A stretch of 64,000 bases of DNA from Clostridium weizhouense. GTDB lineage: Bacteria; Bacillota; Clostridia; Clostridiales; Clostridiaceae. The stretch is from contig NZ_JAHXPT010000001.1 in the NCBI RefSeq assembly GCF_019431045.1, positions 124,001 to 188,000 on the forward strand. Reading direction: 5' to 3'. The notes under the pieces are model-generated. The model was not told the DNA's origin. It saw only the letters and a list, made by a program, of their open reading frames with translations, and searched no databases. A program made the translations under genes and the position numbers. Numbering within the stretch: the first letter of the stretch is position 1; every line of letters begins with the position of its first letter. Positions 1 to 8,729 of the stretch are shown one piece after another.

Positions 1-46
1 AATAATAGAAGAGCTTTTACTGGTTTATTATTTTTTTAATTCGCCT
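1..46. repeat. Right end of a family-B palindromic repeat
   Basis: The first bases contain a T-rich block ending in TTCGCCT. It matches the right ends of complete family-B copies elsewhere in the window (for example the end at 44700, TTTTGATTGTGCCT). The rest of the element lies outside the window. It marks the boundary just downstream of the chemotaxis operon. Confidence 0.4.
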
Positions 47-96
47 AAAATATTTTATTAAATTGAAATATTAGAATTTTTATAATTTAAATGTAG

Positions 97-164
97 ATAT
101 AAATAGAGATATGCTTTTAGTATCTATTACTTAAATACCAAATAAAGCTTATCTCTATTTATAT
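97..164 (-). terminator. Long hairpin after fliY, possible end of the che operon
   Basis: Two arms of about 20 bases (97-117 and 144-164, core ATAAATAGAGATA / TATCTCTATTTAT) are near-perfect inverted repeats around a loop of about 26 bases. They lie directly downstream of the last gene of the operon. No clean T-run follows on the minus strand, so the hairpin may protect the mRNA end rather than act as a classic terminator. Confidence 0.45.
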
Positions 165-181
165 TTACTCTATTTATTATT

Positions 182-1363
182 TTATCTTAATGATCTTATT
201 CTTTCAGCACTACTTGCTATACTAGTTATTCTTACTCCAAAATTTTCATCAACTACAACTACTTCACCATAGGCTATTTTCTTTCCATTAACCAATATTT
301 CAACTGGTTCTTCAGCAAGTTTATCTAATTCTATTAAGGATCCAGTACTTAAATTCAAAATATCCTTTATATTCTTTTTAGTTCTGCCTAAAACTACTGA
401 TATATCTAATGGAACATCTAATATTAAATCTATATTTTTAGGTGATTGTGAAACTTCACTTTGACCTAATGGTTCAAACGTTGCTGAATGCACTTCCACT
501 GGTTGTTGTTTTACTTTTGGTGCTTCTACAATTGTCTTTTCATACATTTGGTGTGTTGAAGCCTCCCTGCTTTCTTGTTTTTTATCTGAACTGTTCTCTT
601 TCGTAACAGCTACTTGCGGTTGTTCAACATATGTAGATTGCGAAGATTGGGATTTATCTTCTTCCTCTTCTTGACCCATCATTATTGATACAATTTTTTT
701 AGCAGTTTTCATAGGTAAAATTTGCATTATATTACTATCTACAAGATCTCCTATAATTAGTCTAAAAGAAACTCTAACAATTTCCTCATCTTCTAATAAA
801 GTTTCTGTAATAGGCTCTGCTTTTTCTTTCCATAACTTTGATGTTGGTGGAGATATATCTACCTTTCTTGCAAACATAGTAGCCATAGATGTAGCTGCTG
901 AACCTATCATTTGATTCATAGCTTCTTGTACAGCACTTACTTCAAGTTCAGATAACTCTGGATTCTCTGGAACCTCACCATTTCCTCCCATCATAAGATT
1001 AGCTATTACTGCCGCATCATCTGTTTTCATAACTAATATGTTTCTTCCGACTATACCTGCTGTATATTCAACATCTAGAACAATATTTGGTGTTTCAAAA
1101 GAATCTTTTGTCTCTTTTAATGTTGTCAAAGAAACTACAGGTGTTGTTATGTTTACATTTTGATTAATTATTTGATAAAGCGCTGTAGATGCTGAGCCCA
1201 TTGATATATTTCCAATTTCCCCCAACAAATCTTTTTCAATATCTGTCAACTCTATCACTTCACTTGCTTTACTAGCTGTTGGTGATTCTTGTGCATCTTT
1301 ATTATCAAGTTCTCCTGCTAGAAGTGCGTTTATTTCATCTTGTGATAGAAAACTATTACTCAT
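182..1363 (-). CDS. fliY: Flagellar C-ring switch and CheY-P phosphatase FliY
   Basis: FliY is part of the flagellar switch complex and removes phosphate from CheY-P. The first residues (FLSQDEINALL) match the CheY-P-binding peptide shared with FliM. Two CheC-type phosphatase motifs follow: E-x2-N in LLGEIGNISMGSA near residue 50, and VQEAMNQMIGSA near residue 145, each followed by a downstream proline. A variable linker of about 80 residues (Gln/Ser/Glu-rich) leads to a C-terminal FliN/SpoA domain (NIDLILDVPLDISVVLGRT). Length (393 aa) is usual for Firmicute FliY. The ATG overlaps the fliM stop by 8 bases, so the two are translationally coupled. It is the last gene of the operon. Confidence 0.95.
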   Translation of the reverse strand: MSNSFLSQDEINALLAGELDNKDAQESPTASKASEVIELTDIEKDLLGEIGNISMGSASTALYQIINQNVNITTPVVSLTTLKETKDSFETPNIVLDVEYTAGIVGRNILVMKTDDAAVIANLMMGGNGEVPENPELSELEVSAVQEAMNQMIGSAATSMATMFARKVDISPPTSKLWKEKAEPITETLLEDEEIVRVSFRLIIGDLVDSNIMQILPMKTAKKIVSIMMGQEEEEDKSQSSQSTYVEQPQVAVTKENSSDKKQESREASTHQMYEKTIVEAPKVKQQPVEVHSATFEPLGQSEVSQSPKNIDLILDVPLDISVVLGRTKKNIKDILNLSTGSLIELDKLAEEPVEILVNGKKIAYGEVVVVDENFGVRITSIASSAERIRSLR

Positions 1364-2351
1364 ACTCTTTCACTTCCTTGTCTATTATATCTAAAATAGC
1401 AACACCCATATTTTTCCCTGTTATACCAGGTTTAGCATAATAGCAATCTTCATTCCCTACATATACCTTAATCGGTGATGAACTCTTATTATCGAGTTTA
1501 ATAACATCTCCTTCAGATAACTTTAGGAAATCATCTACTATTAAGTGTGTACATCCTAATTCTGCTACAATTTCAATATCAACCTTTTGTATAGCCTCTT
1601 CTACTTTAACTCTTGATTCAGCTCTTAATCCTTCATCATCATTTTGGAACCAATATTGTACTACTAATTTATCTAGTACTTTTTCTATACTTAAATATGG
1701 AATACACATATTCATAAAGGTGCTATGTTCTCCAAACTCTACTGAGAATGTAATAAGTGCTACAGGTTCATTAGGTGCTAATGTTTGGTTTATTGCTGGA
1801 TTAGTTTCTATTCCCTCAACTTCTGGATTAACATCTAAAATATCTTCCCATGCTAATTTTAAGTTGCTTATCATTCCTGTTGTAATTTGTTTTACTATAT
1901 TTTTATCAATCTCAGAAAATTCCTTACTTTCTACTTTTCTATCTCCACTACCCCCAAGCAAAATATCTATTATTTGAAATGACAATTGAGGATTTGTTTC
2001 AAATATTACTGTCCCTATTAAAGGGGGCATTTTAAACATTGTGATGATAGTAGGGTTTTGTACGGAATGTATAAATTCCTCATAGGTTATCTGTTCTACA
2101 GTTTCTATTCTAACTTTAACATTCTTTCTTATTTGCCCTGTTAAGTAATTAGAAATTATTCTCGCAAAATTATCATGAATTAACTCAAGAGTTCTTATAT
2201 GATCTTTTGAGAACTTTTGCGGACTCTTAAAGTCATAAAGTTTTACCTTATGCTTTTCTTCTTCTTTGGGTACAGCTTCTGGCTCCAATTCCCCTGTAGA
2301 TAAGGCAGATAACAAGGCATCTATTTCACTTTGTGATAAAACATCTGCCAT
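1356..2351 (-). CDS. fliM: Flagellar motor switch protein FliM
   Basis: FliM forms the C-ring with FliG and FliY and binds CheY-P to reverse the motor. The N-terminus (DVLSQSEIDALLSAL) is the canonical CheY-P-binding peptide. The middle domain (residues about 45-230) contains the typical FliM core with ILLGGSGD, and a FliN-like SpoA domain occupies the last 80 residues (LGCTHLIVDDFLKLSEGDVI). Its 331 aa length is normal. A GAGGG site precedes the ATG. The gene sits 21 bases after cheW and overlaps fliY by 8 bases. Confidence 0.96.
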   Translation of the reverse strand: MADVLSQSEIDALLSALSTGELEPEAVPKEEEKHKVKLYDFKSPQKFSKDHIRTLELIHDNFARIISNYLTGQIRKNVKVRIETVEQITYEEFIHSVQNPTIITMFKMPPLIGTVIFETNPQLSFQIIDILLGGSGDRKVESKEFSEIDKNIVKQITTGMISNLKLAWEDILDVNPEVEGIETNPAINQTLAPNEPVALITFSVEFGEHSTFMNMCIPYLSIEKVLDKLVVQYWFQNDDEGLRAESRVKVEEAIQKVDIEIVAELGCTHLIVDDFLKLSEGDVIKLDNKSSSPIKVYVGNEDCYYAKPGITGKNMGVAILDIIDKEVKEYE

Positions 2352-2372
2352 TCTTTATCCCTCATTTCACTA

Positions 2373-2768
2373 TTAATTTAATAACTTATCAATATTTATT
2401 ATTGTTAAAAGTTTATCATTATAATCAACTATGCCCTTTATATAATCAGGACCATTTCCATCTTCTAATTTTTGTATGTTTTTTTCATCTATATCTAATA
2501 CTTCATCAACTTCATCAACTGATATTCCAATTTCTTCATCCTTAACAGTCAAAATTATTATGTTGTTTTGCTCAGTACTCGAATTAACGTTTAATAATAA
2601 ATTTATGTCTACAAGGGATTTTATACTTCCTCTTAAATTTATTAATCCCTTAATATAACTAGGTGCTTTAGGAACTCTTGTAATTCCCATCATATCATTA
2701 ATACTTTGAACTCTCTCAGTTTCTACTGCAAAATGTTCATTTCCTAACTTAAATACTACTATTTGCAT
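2373..2768 (-). CDS. cheW: CheW chemotaxis adaptor (copy 1)
   Basis: This single CheW/SH3-like domain protein (131 aa) bridges chemoreceptors and CheA. Recognisable segments are the N-terminal strand VVFKLGNEHFAVE, the central INLRGSIKSLVDINLLL, and the conserved VDEVDEVL/DYIKGI region. It lies between cheY and fliM. A second CheW-like gene sits near the front of the operon (8266-8715). The two are clearly different in sequence, so one may serve CheA and the other a different receptor set or a CheV-like role. That division is inference. Confidence 0.92.
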   Translation of the reverse strand: MQIVVFKLGNEHFAVETERVQSINDMMGITRVPKAPSYIKGLINLRGSIKSLVDINLLLNVNSSTEQNNIIILTVKDEEIGISVDEVDEVLDIDEKNIQKLEDGNGPDYIKGIVDYNDKLLTIINIDKLLN

Positions 2769-2794
2769 TTAGTACACCCCCACATACTTGAAAT

Positions 2795-3154
2795 TTAACC
2801 AAGTACTTTTTTAATTGCTTCCAATACTCTATCTGCTTGGAATGGTTTTACAATAAAATCTTTTGCACCAGCTCTTATCGCATCCATAACCATTGATTGT
2901 TGACCCATAGCTGAACACATTATTATTTTTGCATTTGGATCAAATGCTCTTATTTGCTTTACAGCTTCAATTCCATCTAAATCTGGCATTGTAATATCCA
3001 TAGTAACTACATCCGGTTTTTCTTTCTTATACATTTCTACAGCAATTGCACCATTACTTGCTTCTCCAACTATTTCAAAATCATTCTTTTCTAATATGTC
3101 CTTTATCATCATTCTCATGAATGCTGCATCATCTACAATTAAAACTTTAGCCAT
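2795..3154 (-). CDS. cheY: CheY response regulator
   Basis: This stand-alone receiver domain (119 aa) carries the chemotaxis signal to the motor. The acidic pocket D8/D9, phospho-acceptor D53 (VVTMDITMPDLDG), the switch Ser at about 81 (IIMCSAMG) in place of the more usual Thr, and K103 (FIVKP) are all visible. A GGAGG site precedes the ATG. It lies immediately after cheC, which encodes its phosphatase, and two genes before fliM, its target. Confidence 0.96.
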   Translation of the reverse strand: MAKVLIVDDAAFMRMMIKDILEKNDFEIVGEASNGAIAVEMYKKEKPDVVTMDITMPDLDGIEAVKQIRAFDPNAKIIMCSAMGQQSMVMDAIRAGAKDFIVKPFQADRVLEAIKKVLG

Positions 3155-3173
3155 TTAAATCTTACCTCCAAAA

Positions 3174-3773
3174 TTAATTTACTCCAATTGATTTTAATAT
3201 TTTTTCTAAAGAGCCTGGCATAGGCACATAGTAAAAATGTGCTCCAATCTCCTCTTGAGTATCATCTAAGAAAATTGTCTCTATGTCAAGTATATTTTCA
3301 TCATATTGACAAGATTCTGCAAATGTTGTGGTTAATATAGCACTTAACATGTCATATGCAACTGCAGGCACTGACGGGATAATATGCATATTGGTAAACT
3401 TTGCTATAGCATTCATATAAGACGCTGCAACTATATTAGCTATCTCACATAACACTGATTTTCCAAGTTCACTTGTAATATCTTCTTGCTTTCCTAGTAA
3501 TTTTTCTATAATATGCTTAGCTCTATCACCATCAAAAAGTAAAAGAATATTTCCTGCTATATCTCCAAGTGCTCTTACAACAATGCCAGCCACTTCTTCT
3601 TCACTATTTAATTCAATAACATCTTCAAGCCTTACAATATTTACTGCCGGTACTGTCATATCTATTTTTTGCGACATCATCATTGAAAGAGAGGTTGCTG
3701 CATTTCCAGCTCCAATATTAGATACTTCTTTTAAAGCATCTAACTGCATACTATTGAAATTAGTATATCCCAT
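3174..3773 (-). CDS. cheC: CheC, CheY-P phosphatase
   Basis: CheC removes phosphate from CheY-P and is activated by CheD. Both active-site motifs are intact: KEVSNIGAGNAATSL near residue 16 and CEIANIVAASYMNAI near residue 112, each E-x2-N followed by a proline about 22 residues later. Length is 199 aa, typical of CheC. A strong GGAGG lies before the ATG. cheD (7769-8257) is in the same operon. Together with FliY this gives the cell two phosphatases, as in Bacillus subtilis. Confidence 0.95.
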   Translation of the reverse strand: MGYTNFNSMQLDALKEVSNIGAGNAATSLSMMMSQKIDMTVPAVNIVRLEDVIELNSEEEVAGIVVRALGDIAGNILLLFDGDRAKHIIEKLLGKQEDITSELGKSVLCEIANIVAASYMNAIAKFTNMHIIPSVPAVAYDMLSAILTTTFAESCQYDENILDIETIFLDDTQEEIGAHFYYVPMPGSLEKILKSIGVN

Positions 3774-3797
3774 TTTCTACCTCCTTTAAAATTATAC

Positions 3798-5849
3798 TTA
3801 TAATAACGCACCTACATCCAATATCAATGTAACTAATCCATTTCCTAATATTGTAGCTCCGATATATTGGTCTAATCCTTTTAATGTTTCCCCTAATGGT
3901 TTAATTACTATTTCTTGCTGTCCCAATAACGAATCTACTAATAGACCTATAGTTTTATCTCCTACATTGACTATTATAACAAATTTTTTATCAGTTTCAC
4001 CAGCTTCTATATCTAGAGTTTCGTTTAATCTTACTAATGGAATAACATTATCTCTATAAATAATAACTTCTCTTCCATTACTTGTCTTTATATTTTCTTC
4101 TTTATAATCTATTACTCTATCTATAAAGCCTAATGAAATAGCAAGTGTTTCTTCTCCTACTTTTACAAGTAATGCTTGTATTATTTGTAATGTTAAAGGA
4201 AGTTTTATTACAAATGTTGATCCTTCCCCTTCTTTACTTAGTACATCAACAGTACCACCTAATGCTGAAATTTTTGTTTTAACAACATCCATTCCAACAC
4301 CTCTACCTGATATGTCAGTTACTACTTCATTAGTACTAAATCCTTGAGCAAATATTAAATTCTTAATATCATTATCTGATAATCCATCTGTACTTATACC
4401 TTTTTGTTCTGCTTTAGCTTTTACTTTTTCAACATTTATTCCAGCACCATCATCTATGACTTTAATTAATGCTTTTGTTCCTTCTTGATATGCAACTAAT
4501 TTTACTGTACCAACTGGATTCTTTCCTGCTGCTATTCTTTCCTCTTTAGATTCAATTCCATGATCCGCAGCATTCCTTAATAAATGAATTAATGGCTCTC
4601 CAATTTCATCGATAACAGTTCTATCTAATTCTGTTTCTGCACCTTCTATGATAAAATTAATTTCTTTGTTTAATTCTATTGAAACATCTCTTATCATTCT
4701 TGGGAATCTATTAAATACTGTATCTAAAGGTAACATTCTGATTTTCATTACTAAGTCTTGAAGATCAGAAGTAGTTCTTCCAACTTGTTCTAATGTTTCA
4801 TTTAATTCTTGTGATTTATGATCAATAACTATTTGTTCAAGTCTTGTTCTGTAAATAACAAGTTCTGATACCATATTCATCAAATTATCTATTCTAACCA
4901 AATCAACCCTTACTGATTGATGTGCTTTTTTAGAATCTTTTTTTACAGAATTTGATTTTTTTATTTTATTTTCAGCAACTGGTTTGTTTTGAGAAGCAAT
5001 ATCAGAATTTGAAGTTTTATCTTGAGTTTCTTTACTAACTTTATCTTGAACTTCTTTAGGCTCAATTTCGTCAGTATTAACTTCTATTATTGATACTTCA
5101 ACATTATCAACTTCTGAAATTCCATTAACTAAAGTACTTATCTCCTCAATAGAATCATGAGTCACTAATATAAAACTTAATTCTAAATCAAACTCTTCAT
5201 TTTCAATTTCTTCAGTTGAAGGATTTGATTTTAATATTTCTCCATGATCTTCAAGATCTTTAACTATTAAAAAAGCTCTTGCTGATTTTAATAAGGTATT
5301 CTCACTTAATTTAACTTTTATCTCAATAACATTATAAGACTTTTCTTTTGCTTGTTTAATTACTGATAAATCATATTGATTTAATTTAAATTCTGAGTTA
5401 CTATCATTTAATTCACTTTCTGCATTATCAGATGAAACTTCTGCATCATCTTCTTGACTTTCATTTTTTCCTTCTATAGCTATATGCTCTAAAGATTCGA
5501 TTATGTCGTCTATTTCAACTTTATCTTCTATTCCTGATTGTATATTATCAATCATTTTTTCTAATGTGTCTAAACAGTCAAATAAAACAGTTACAACTTT
5601 TTGTGTTACTCTTAAATCGCCATCTCTAAATTTAGCTAATACATCTTCCATCTTATGAGTTAATTCAGCAACATCTGTAAATCCCATTGTTGCTGCCATA
5701 CCTTTAATTGTATGAGCTACTCTAAATATCTCATTAACTTTATCAATATCCTCTGGAGTCTGTTCTAAATCTAAAAGTGACTCATTTAGTGTTTGAAGAT
5801 TATCTAAAGATTCTTCTAAAAACATAGTCATATATTGAGATGTATCCAT
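3798..5849 (-). CDS. cheA: Chemotaxis histidine kinase CheA
   Basis: CheA autophosphorylates in response to receptors and donates phosphate to CheY and CheB. Domain order: HPt/P1 with the phospho-acceptor His46 (FRVAHTIKGMAA), an acidic and variable P2 region (about 160-300) with a Lys/Ser-rich linker, the P3 dimerisation helices, the P4 ATPase with N-box HLLRNAADHGIE and G-boxes DDGAGIN and GRGVGMDVV, and a C-terminal CheW-like P5. The reading frame extends 19 codons upstream. I chose the ATG at 5849 because AGGGGGGAT lies just before it and because homologues start at this HPt helix. This gives 683 aa. Confidence 0.95.
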   Translation of the reverse strand: MDTSQYMTMFLEESLDNLQTLNESLLDLEQTPEDIDKVNEIFRVAHTIKGMAATMGFTDVAELTHKMEDVLAKFRDGDLRVTQKVVTVLFDCLDTLEKMIDNIQSGIEDKVEIDDIIESLEHIAIEGKNESQEDDAEVSSDNAESELNDSNSEFKLNQYDLSVIKQAKEKSYNVIEIKVKLSENTLLKSARAFLIVKDLEDHGEILKSNPSTEEIENEEFDLELSFILVTHDSIEEISTLVNGISEVDNVEVSIIEVNTDEIEPKEVQDKVSKETQDKTSNSDIASQNKPVAENKIKKSNSVKKDSKKAHQSVRVDLVRIDNLMNMVSELVIYRTRLEQIVIDHKSQELNETLEQVGRTTSDLQDLVMKIRMLPLDTVFNRFPRMIRDVSIELNKEINFIIEGAETELDRTVIDEIGEPLIHLLRNAADHGIESKEERIAAGKNPVGTVKLVAYQEGTKALIKVIDDGAGINVEKVKAKAEQKGISTDGLSDNDIKNLIFAQGFSTNEVVTDISGRGVGMDVVKTKISALGGTVDVLSKEGEGSTFVIKLPLTLQIIQALLVKVGEETLAISLGFIDRVIDYKEENIKTSNGREVIIYRDNVIPLVRLNETLDIEAGETDKKFVIIVNVGDKTIGLLVDSLLGQQEIVIKPLGETLKGLDQYIGATILGNGLVTLILDVGALL

Positions 5850-5862
5850 AATATTATCCCCC

Positions 5863-6630
5863 CTATAATTTTTTGTAAATAAAGGTAGCTGCTTTTTCGA
5901 AGCCATATTCTTTATAATTATAAATACTTTCTGTAGCTCCTACAAATAAAAGTCCACCTTTTTTTAATGAATTACTAAATTTTTTATAAATTTCAGCCTT
6001 AGTATCATTATTAAAATAAATAACAACATTTCTACAAACTATCAAATCAAAATTATTATCATATCTATCTAAAATTAAATCATGCTTTCTAAATGTAACC
6101 ATAGACTTAATTTTATTATTTATATAATATTTATCGCCCTTAATCTCAAAATATTTACTTAATTCATTATTTTTAACATTTTTCATTTCATTATTAGTAT
6201 ATTCCCCAATTTTAGCCTTAGATAAAATAGTATTATCAATATCTGTTGCAATAATTGTATGTCTTCCATTTGGAGCTATTTTATTTAAAATCATTCCAAG
6301 AGTATATGGTTCACACCCAATCGAACATGCTGCACTCCAAATTTTTAAATTCGGATTATTAGGTAATAATTCTGTAAGTAATTTTTTTTCTAAATCATCA
6401 AATAATTCAGGGTTTCTAAAAAACTCTGTTACATTTATCGTAATAAAATCTAAAAACTTTTGCTTTTGCTCTGGATTAGATTTTATTGCTTTTGCATATT
6501 CATCTAATGATTTTATTCCTACCCTACTCATTAAACTATCTATTCTTCTATTAAGTTGATCAGGTTTGTACGCAGATAAATTTATTCCTAGTTCTTTATG
6601 AACCCATTTATGAAAATCATTAAAATTCAT
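5863..6630 (-). CDS. cheR: CheR, chemoreceptor glutamate methyltransferase
   Basis: CheR transfers methyl groups from S-adenosylmethionine to glutamates of chemoreceptors for adaptation. The N-terminal helical domain carries the Arg-rich LNRRIDSLM segment. The C-terminal Rossmann domain has the SAM loop SAACSIGCEPYTLG, the acidic strand ATDID, and LIVCRNVVIYF. Its 255 aa length is typical. A GGAGG site overlaps the cheB stop codon. The opposing enzyme CheB is encoded directly upstream. Confidence 0.95.
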   Translation of the reverse strand: MNFNDFHKWVHKELGINLSAYKPDQLNRRIDSLMSRVGIKSLDEYAKAIKSNPEQKQKFLDFITINVTEFFRNPELFDDLEKKLLTELLPNNPNLKIWSAACSIGCEPYTLGMILNKIAPNGRHTIIATDIDNTILSKAKIGEYTNNEMKNVKNNELSKYFEIKGDKYYINNKIKSMVTFRKHDLILDRYDNNFDLIVCRNVVIYFNNDTKAEIYKKFSNSLKKGGLLFVGATESIYNYKEYGFEKAATFIYKKL

Positions 6631-6639
6631 AATAGCCTC

Positions 6640-7755
6640 CTAACATTTTTTTACAATTTTAGTTATTTGTTCTGCTATATTATTAAGGGGCAAAACTAAA
6701 TCCACTTTTCCAGTTTCAAAAGCTGCTTTTGGCATACCATAAATAGTACAAGTTGATTCATCTTCTGATATTGTAATTCCACCATAATCTTTTATGTTAC
6801 TTGTACCTTGGGCTCCATCTCGGCCCATTCCTGTTAAAACTGCTGATACTAAATTTCCTCTATAAACTTTTATAGCTGAGTCGAAAAGTTTATCTACTGC
6901 TGGTCTAACTCCCCATATTGCTGGTTCCTCATTTAGATGTATTTTTCCATCTGTTCCAACAGTCATATGATATCCACCTTTTGCAACATAAATTGTATTA
7001 CTTAAAATTTTCATTCCTTCATCAGCTTCTACAACTTTAACATTACAAAGCTTATCTAATCTTTCTGCAAAAGCTTTAGTAAACCCTTGTGGCATGTGTT
7101 GTACAACAAAGATAGGTACTCCTATATTTGATGGAAATTTAGTTAATACCTGTTGAAGAGCTTTAGGACCACCTGTAGATGCACCTATAACAATCGCTTC
7201 AATCTTTTTATTATTTATATTTAGTGAATTAGTATGCTCAATTTTTTTCAATTTATTTGTTTTACTATCATTTGATAGATTAGTTAACTTAGTTGAAGAG
7301 GTTTTAGAATCAAAAACAGTCTTAGATTTTGGTGTGTTAAAAATAATCTTTTTCTTTATTGCAATATTCCTAATTTTTTCTATAAGACTATCCTGAATCT
7401 TTTTAATGTCTAATGAGATACTCCCAGAAGGTTTAGCTATGAAATCAATTGCTCCATTTTCTAAACATTCCATAGTTTTTTCTGATCCTTGAGATGTTAA
7501 ACTACTTAACATAATTACTGAATAATTTCCAGATTTTTTTTGTAACTCTTTAAGTGTGGTTAATCCATCCATTTGAGGCATTTCTAAATCTAGTGTTATA
7601 ATGTCTGGATTATATTGATCTATTTTTTCAACAAGCTCTTTTCCATTTCTAAATTTAGCTACAACATCAAAATCTTCCTGTTCTTGTATCATTTCTGATA
7701 TTAATTTTCTCATAAAAGCTGAATCATCAACAACAATAACTTTTATTTTATTCAA
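6640..7755 (-). CDS. cheB: CheB, receptor methylesterase and deamidase response regulator
   Basis: CheB demethylates receptor glutamates when phosphorylated by CheA. The N-terminal receiver domain has the phosphorylation Asp in ITLDLEMPQMDG. A Ser/Thr/Lys-rich linker (about residues 140-190) follows, then the esterase domain with the Ser-His-Asp triad in GASTGGP, VQHMPQG and GMGRDGAQG. The frame could open at a TTG inside cheD (7779). I prefer the TTG at 7755 because AGAGGTG lies 6 bases before it and the protein then starts NKIKVIVVDD, as in homologues. This gives 371 aa. No ATG fits. Confidence 0.92.
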   Translation of the reverse strand: MNKIKVIVVDDSAFMRKLISEMIQEQEDFDVVAKFRNGKELVEKIDQYNPDIITLDLEMPQMDGLTTLKELQKKSGNYSVIMLSSLTSQGSEKTMECLENGAIDFIAKPSGSISLDIKKIQDSLIEKIRNIAIKKKIIFNTPKSKTVFDSKTSSTKLTNLSNDSKTNKLKKIEHTNSLNINNKKIEAIVIGASTGGPKALQQVLTKFPSNIGVPIFVVQHMPQGFTKAFAERLDKLCNVKVVEADEGMKILSNTIYVAKGGYHMTVGTDGKIHLNEEPAIWGVRPAVDKLFDSAIKVYRGNLVSAVLTGMGRDGAQGTSNIKDYGGITISEDESTCTIYGMPKAAFETGKVDLVLPLNNIAEQITKIVKKC

Positions 7756-7768
7756 ATTACTCACCTCT

Positions 7769-8257
7769 TTACAATTCAACTATCCCTATACCAACAATTT
7801 TAAGTGTAACTTTACCATCTGAAGCATCAACAATCATTGTTCTTCCTTTATTTCCTCCAACCTGTTCTGCTATTATAGGAATTCTTATATCACTTAATGA
7901 TTTTTTTACGGCTTCTGCATTTCTTTTTCCTATATCTCCAACCATACTTTTATCAGAAAAATTAAACATAGACGCCCCACCAGCAATTTTGGCTACTAAG
8001 TTTCTTCTTTTGCAACCTTTATCTTCCATTTTCTTTATTAATAAAGGAATAGCCAGATCTGCAAACTTCATTGGGTTTGTTACATTTTTAAACTGAGTAC
8101 TATCTGGAAGCATTATATGAGATAGTCCTGCTAATTTCATATTCTTGTCATATAATGCTATTCCTATACATGAACCTAAACCTATGGTCATGATTTTACC
8201 TGGTGAAAATACCAAATTTAAATCTGCTATTCCAACTTTTACTTCTGTACTCTCCAT
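7769..8257 (-). CDS. cheD: CheD, receptor glutamine deamidase
   Basis: CheD converts receptor glutamines to glutamates and binds CheC to regulate its phosphatase activity. The catalytic trio keeps the known spacing: Thr24, Cys30 (GLGSCIGIALYD) and His47 (AGLSHIMLP). Length is 162 aa. A GGGGG site lies just before the ATG. It is encoded in the same operon as its partner CheC. Confidence 0.95.
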   Translation of the reverse strand: MESTEVKVGIADLNLVFSPGKIMTIGLGSCIGIALYDKNMKLAGLSHIMLPDSTQFKNVTNPMKFADLAIPLLIKKMEDKGCKRRNLVAKIAGGASMFNFSDKSMVGDIGKRNAEAVKKSLSDIRIPIIAEQVGGNKGRTMIVDASDGKVTLKIVGIGIVEL

Positions 8258-8265
8258 TTTACCCC

Positions 8266-8715
8266 CTAAAATATACTTTGTTCTTCCTCTAAAGATAATA
8301 TCTTATCTAAATCTAAAAGTATTACTATATTATTCTCTAATCTTATTAAACCCTTAATATAAGTTCTTGATATTGTAGCTGTAATAGGAGGAGATACTTC
8401 TATTAAAGAATTGTCAATATCTTTAACTTCATAAACATTTTCTACAATAATCCCAAATTTTTTATCATCTCGTTTTACAACTATAATTTTTCTATTATCA
8501 TTATCTTTATCATCACCAAAATTAAATTTCCTTGATAAACTTATTATTGGAAGTATGCTTTCCTGATAATTAATTACTCCTTTTACAAAAGAAGGTGCTT
8601 CCGGAAGAACTGTTGGTTCTTCATAACCTAAAATTCTTTCTACATCCTTTATATCAGTAGCATAATGTTCATTATTTAAGCTAAATATTAATATTTTTAT
8701 TTCATTACTTTCCAT
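8266..8715 (-). CDS. cheW: CheW-like adaptor (copy 2)
   Basis: This is a 149-aa single CheW domain: ILIFSLNNEHYATDI at the start, VKGVINYQESILPIISLSRKF in the middle, FGIIVENVYEV, and YIKGLIRLENNIVILLDLDKIL at the end. There is no receiver domain, so it is not CheV. It diverges strongly from the CheW at 2373-2768 and has a short charged loop (GDDKDNDNRK). It follows the DUF342 gene by 14 bases and precedes cheD by 8. Confidence 0.88.
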   Translation of the reverse strand: MESNEIKILIFSLNNEHYATDIKDVERILGYEEPTVLPEAPSFVKGVINYQESILPIISLSRKFNFGDDKDNDNRKIIVVKRDDKKFGIIVENVYEVKDIDNSLIEVSPPITATISRTYIKGLIRLENNIVILLDLDKILSLEEEQSIF

Positions 8716-8729
8716 ACAATTGTTACCTC

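Noticed and set aside
5850..5906. Longer start for CheA
   Set aside because: The extra 19 residues overlap the end of cheR and lack a binding site. The ATG at 5849 has AGGGGGG directly upstream.
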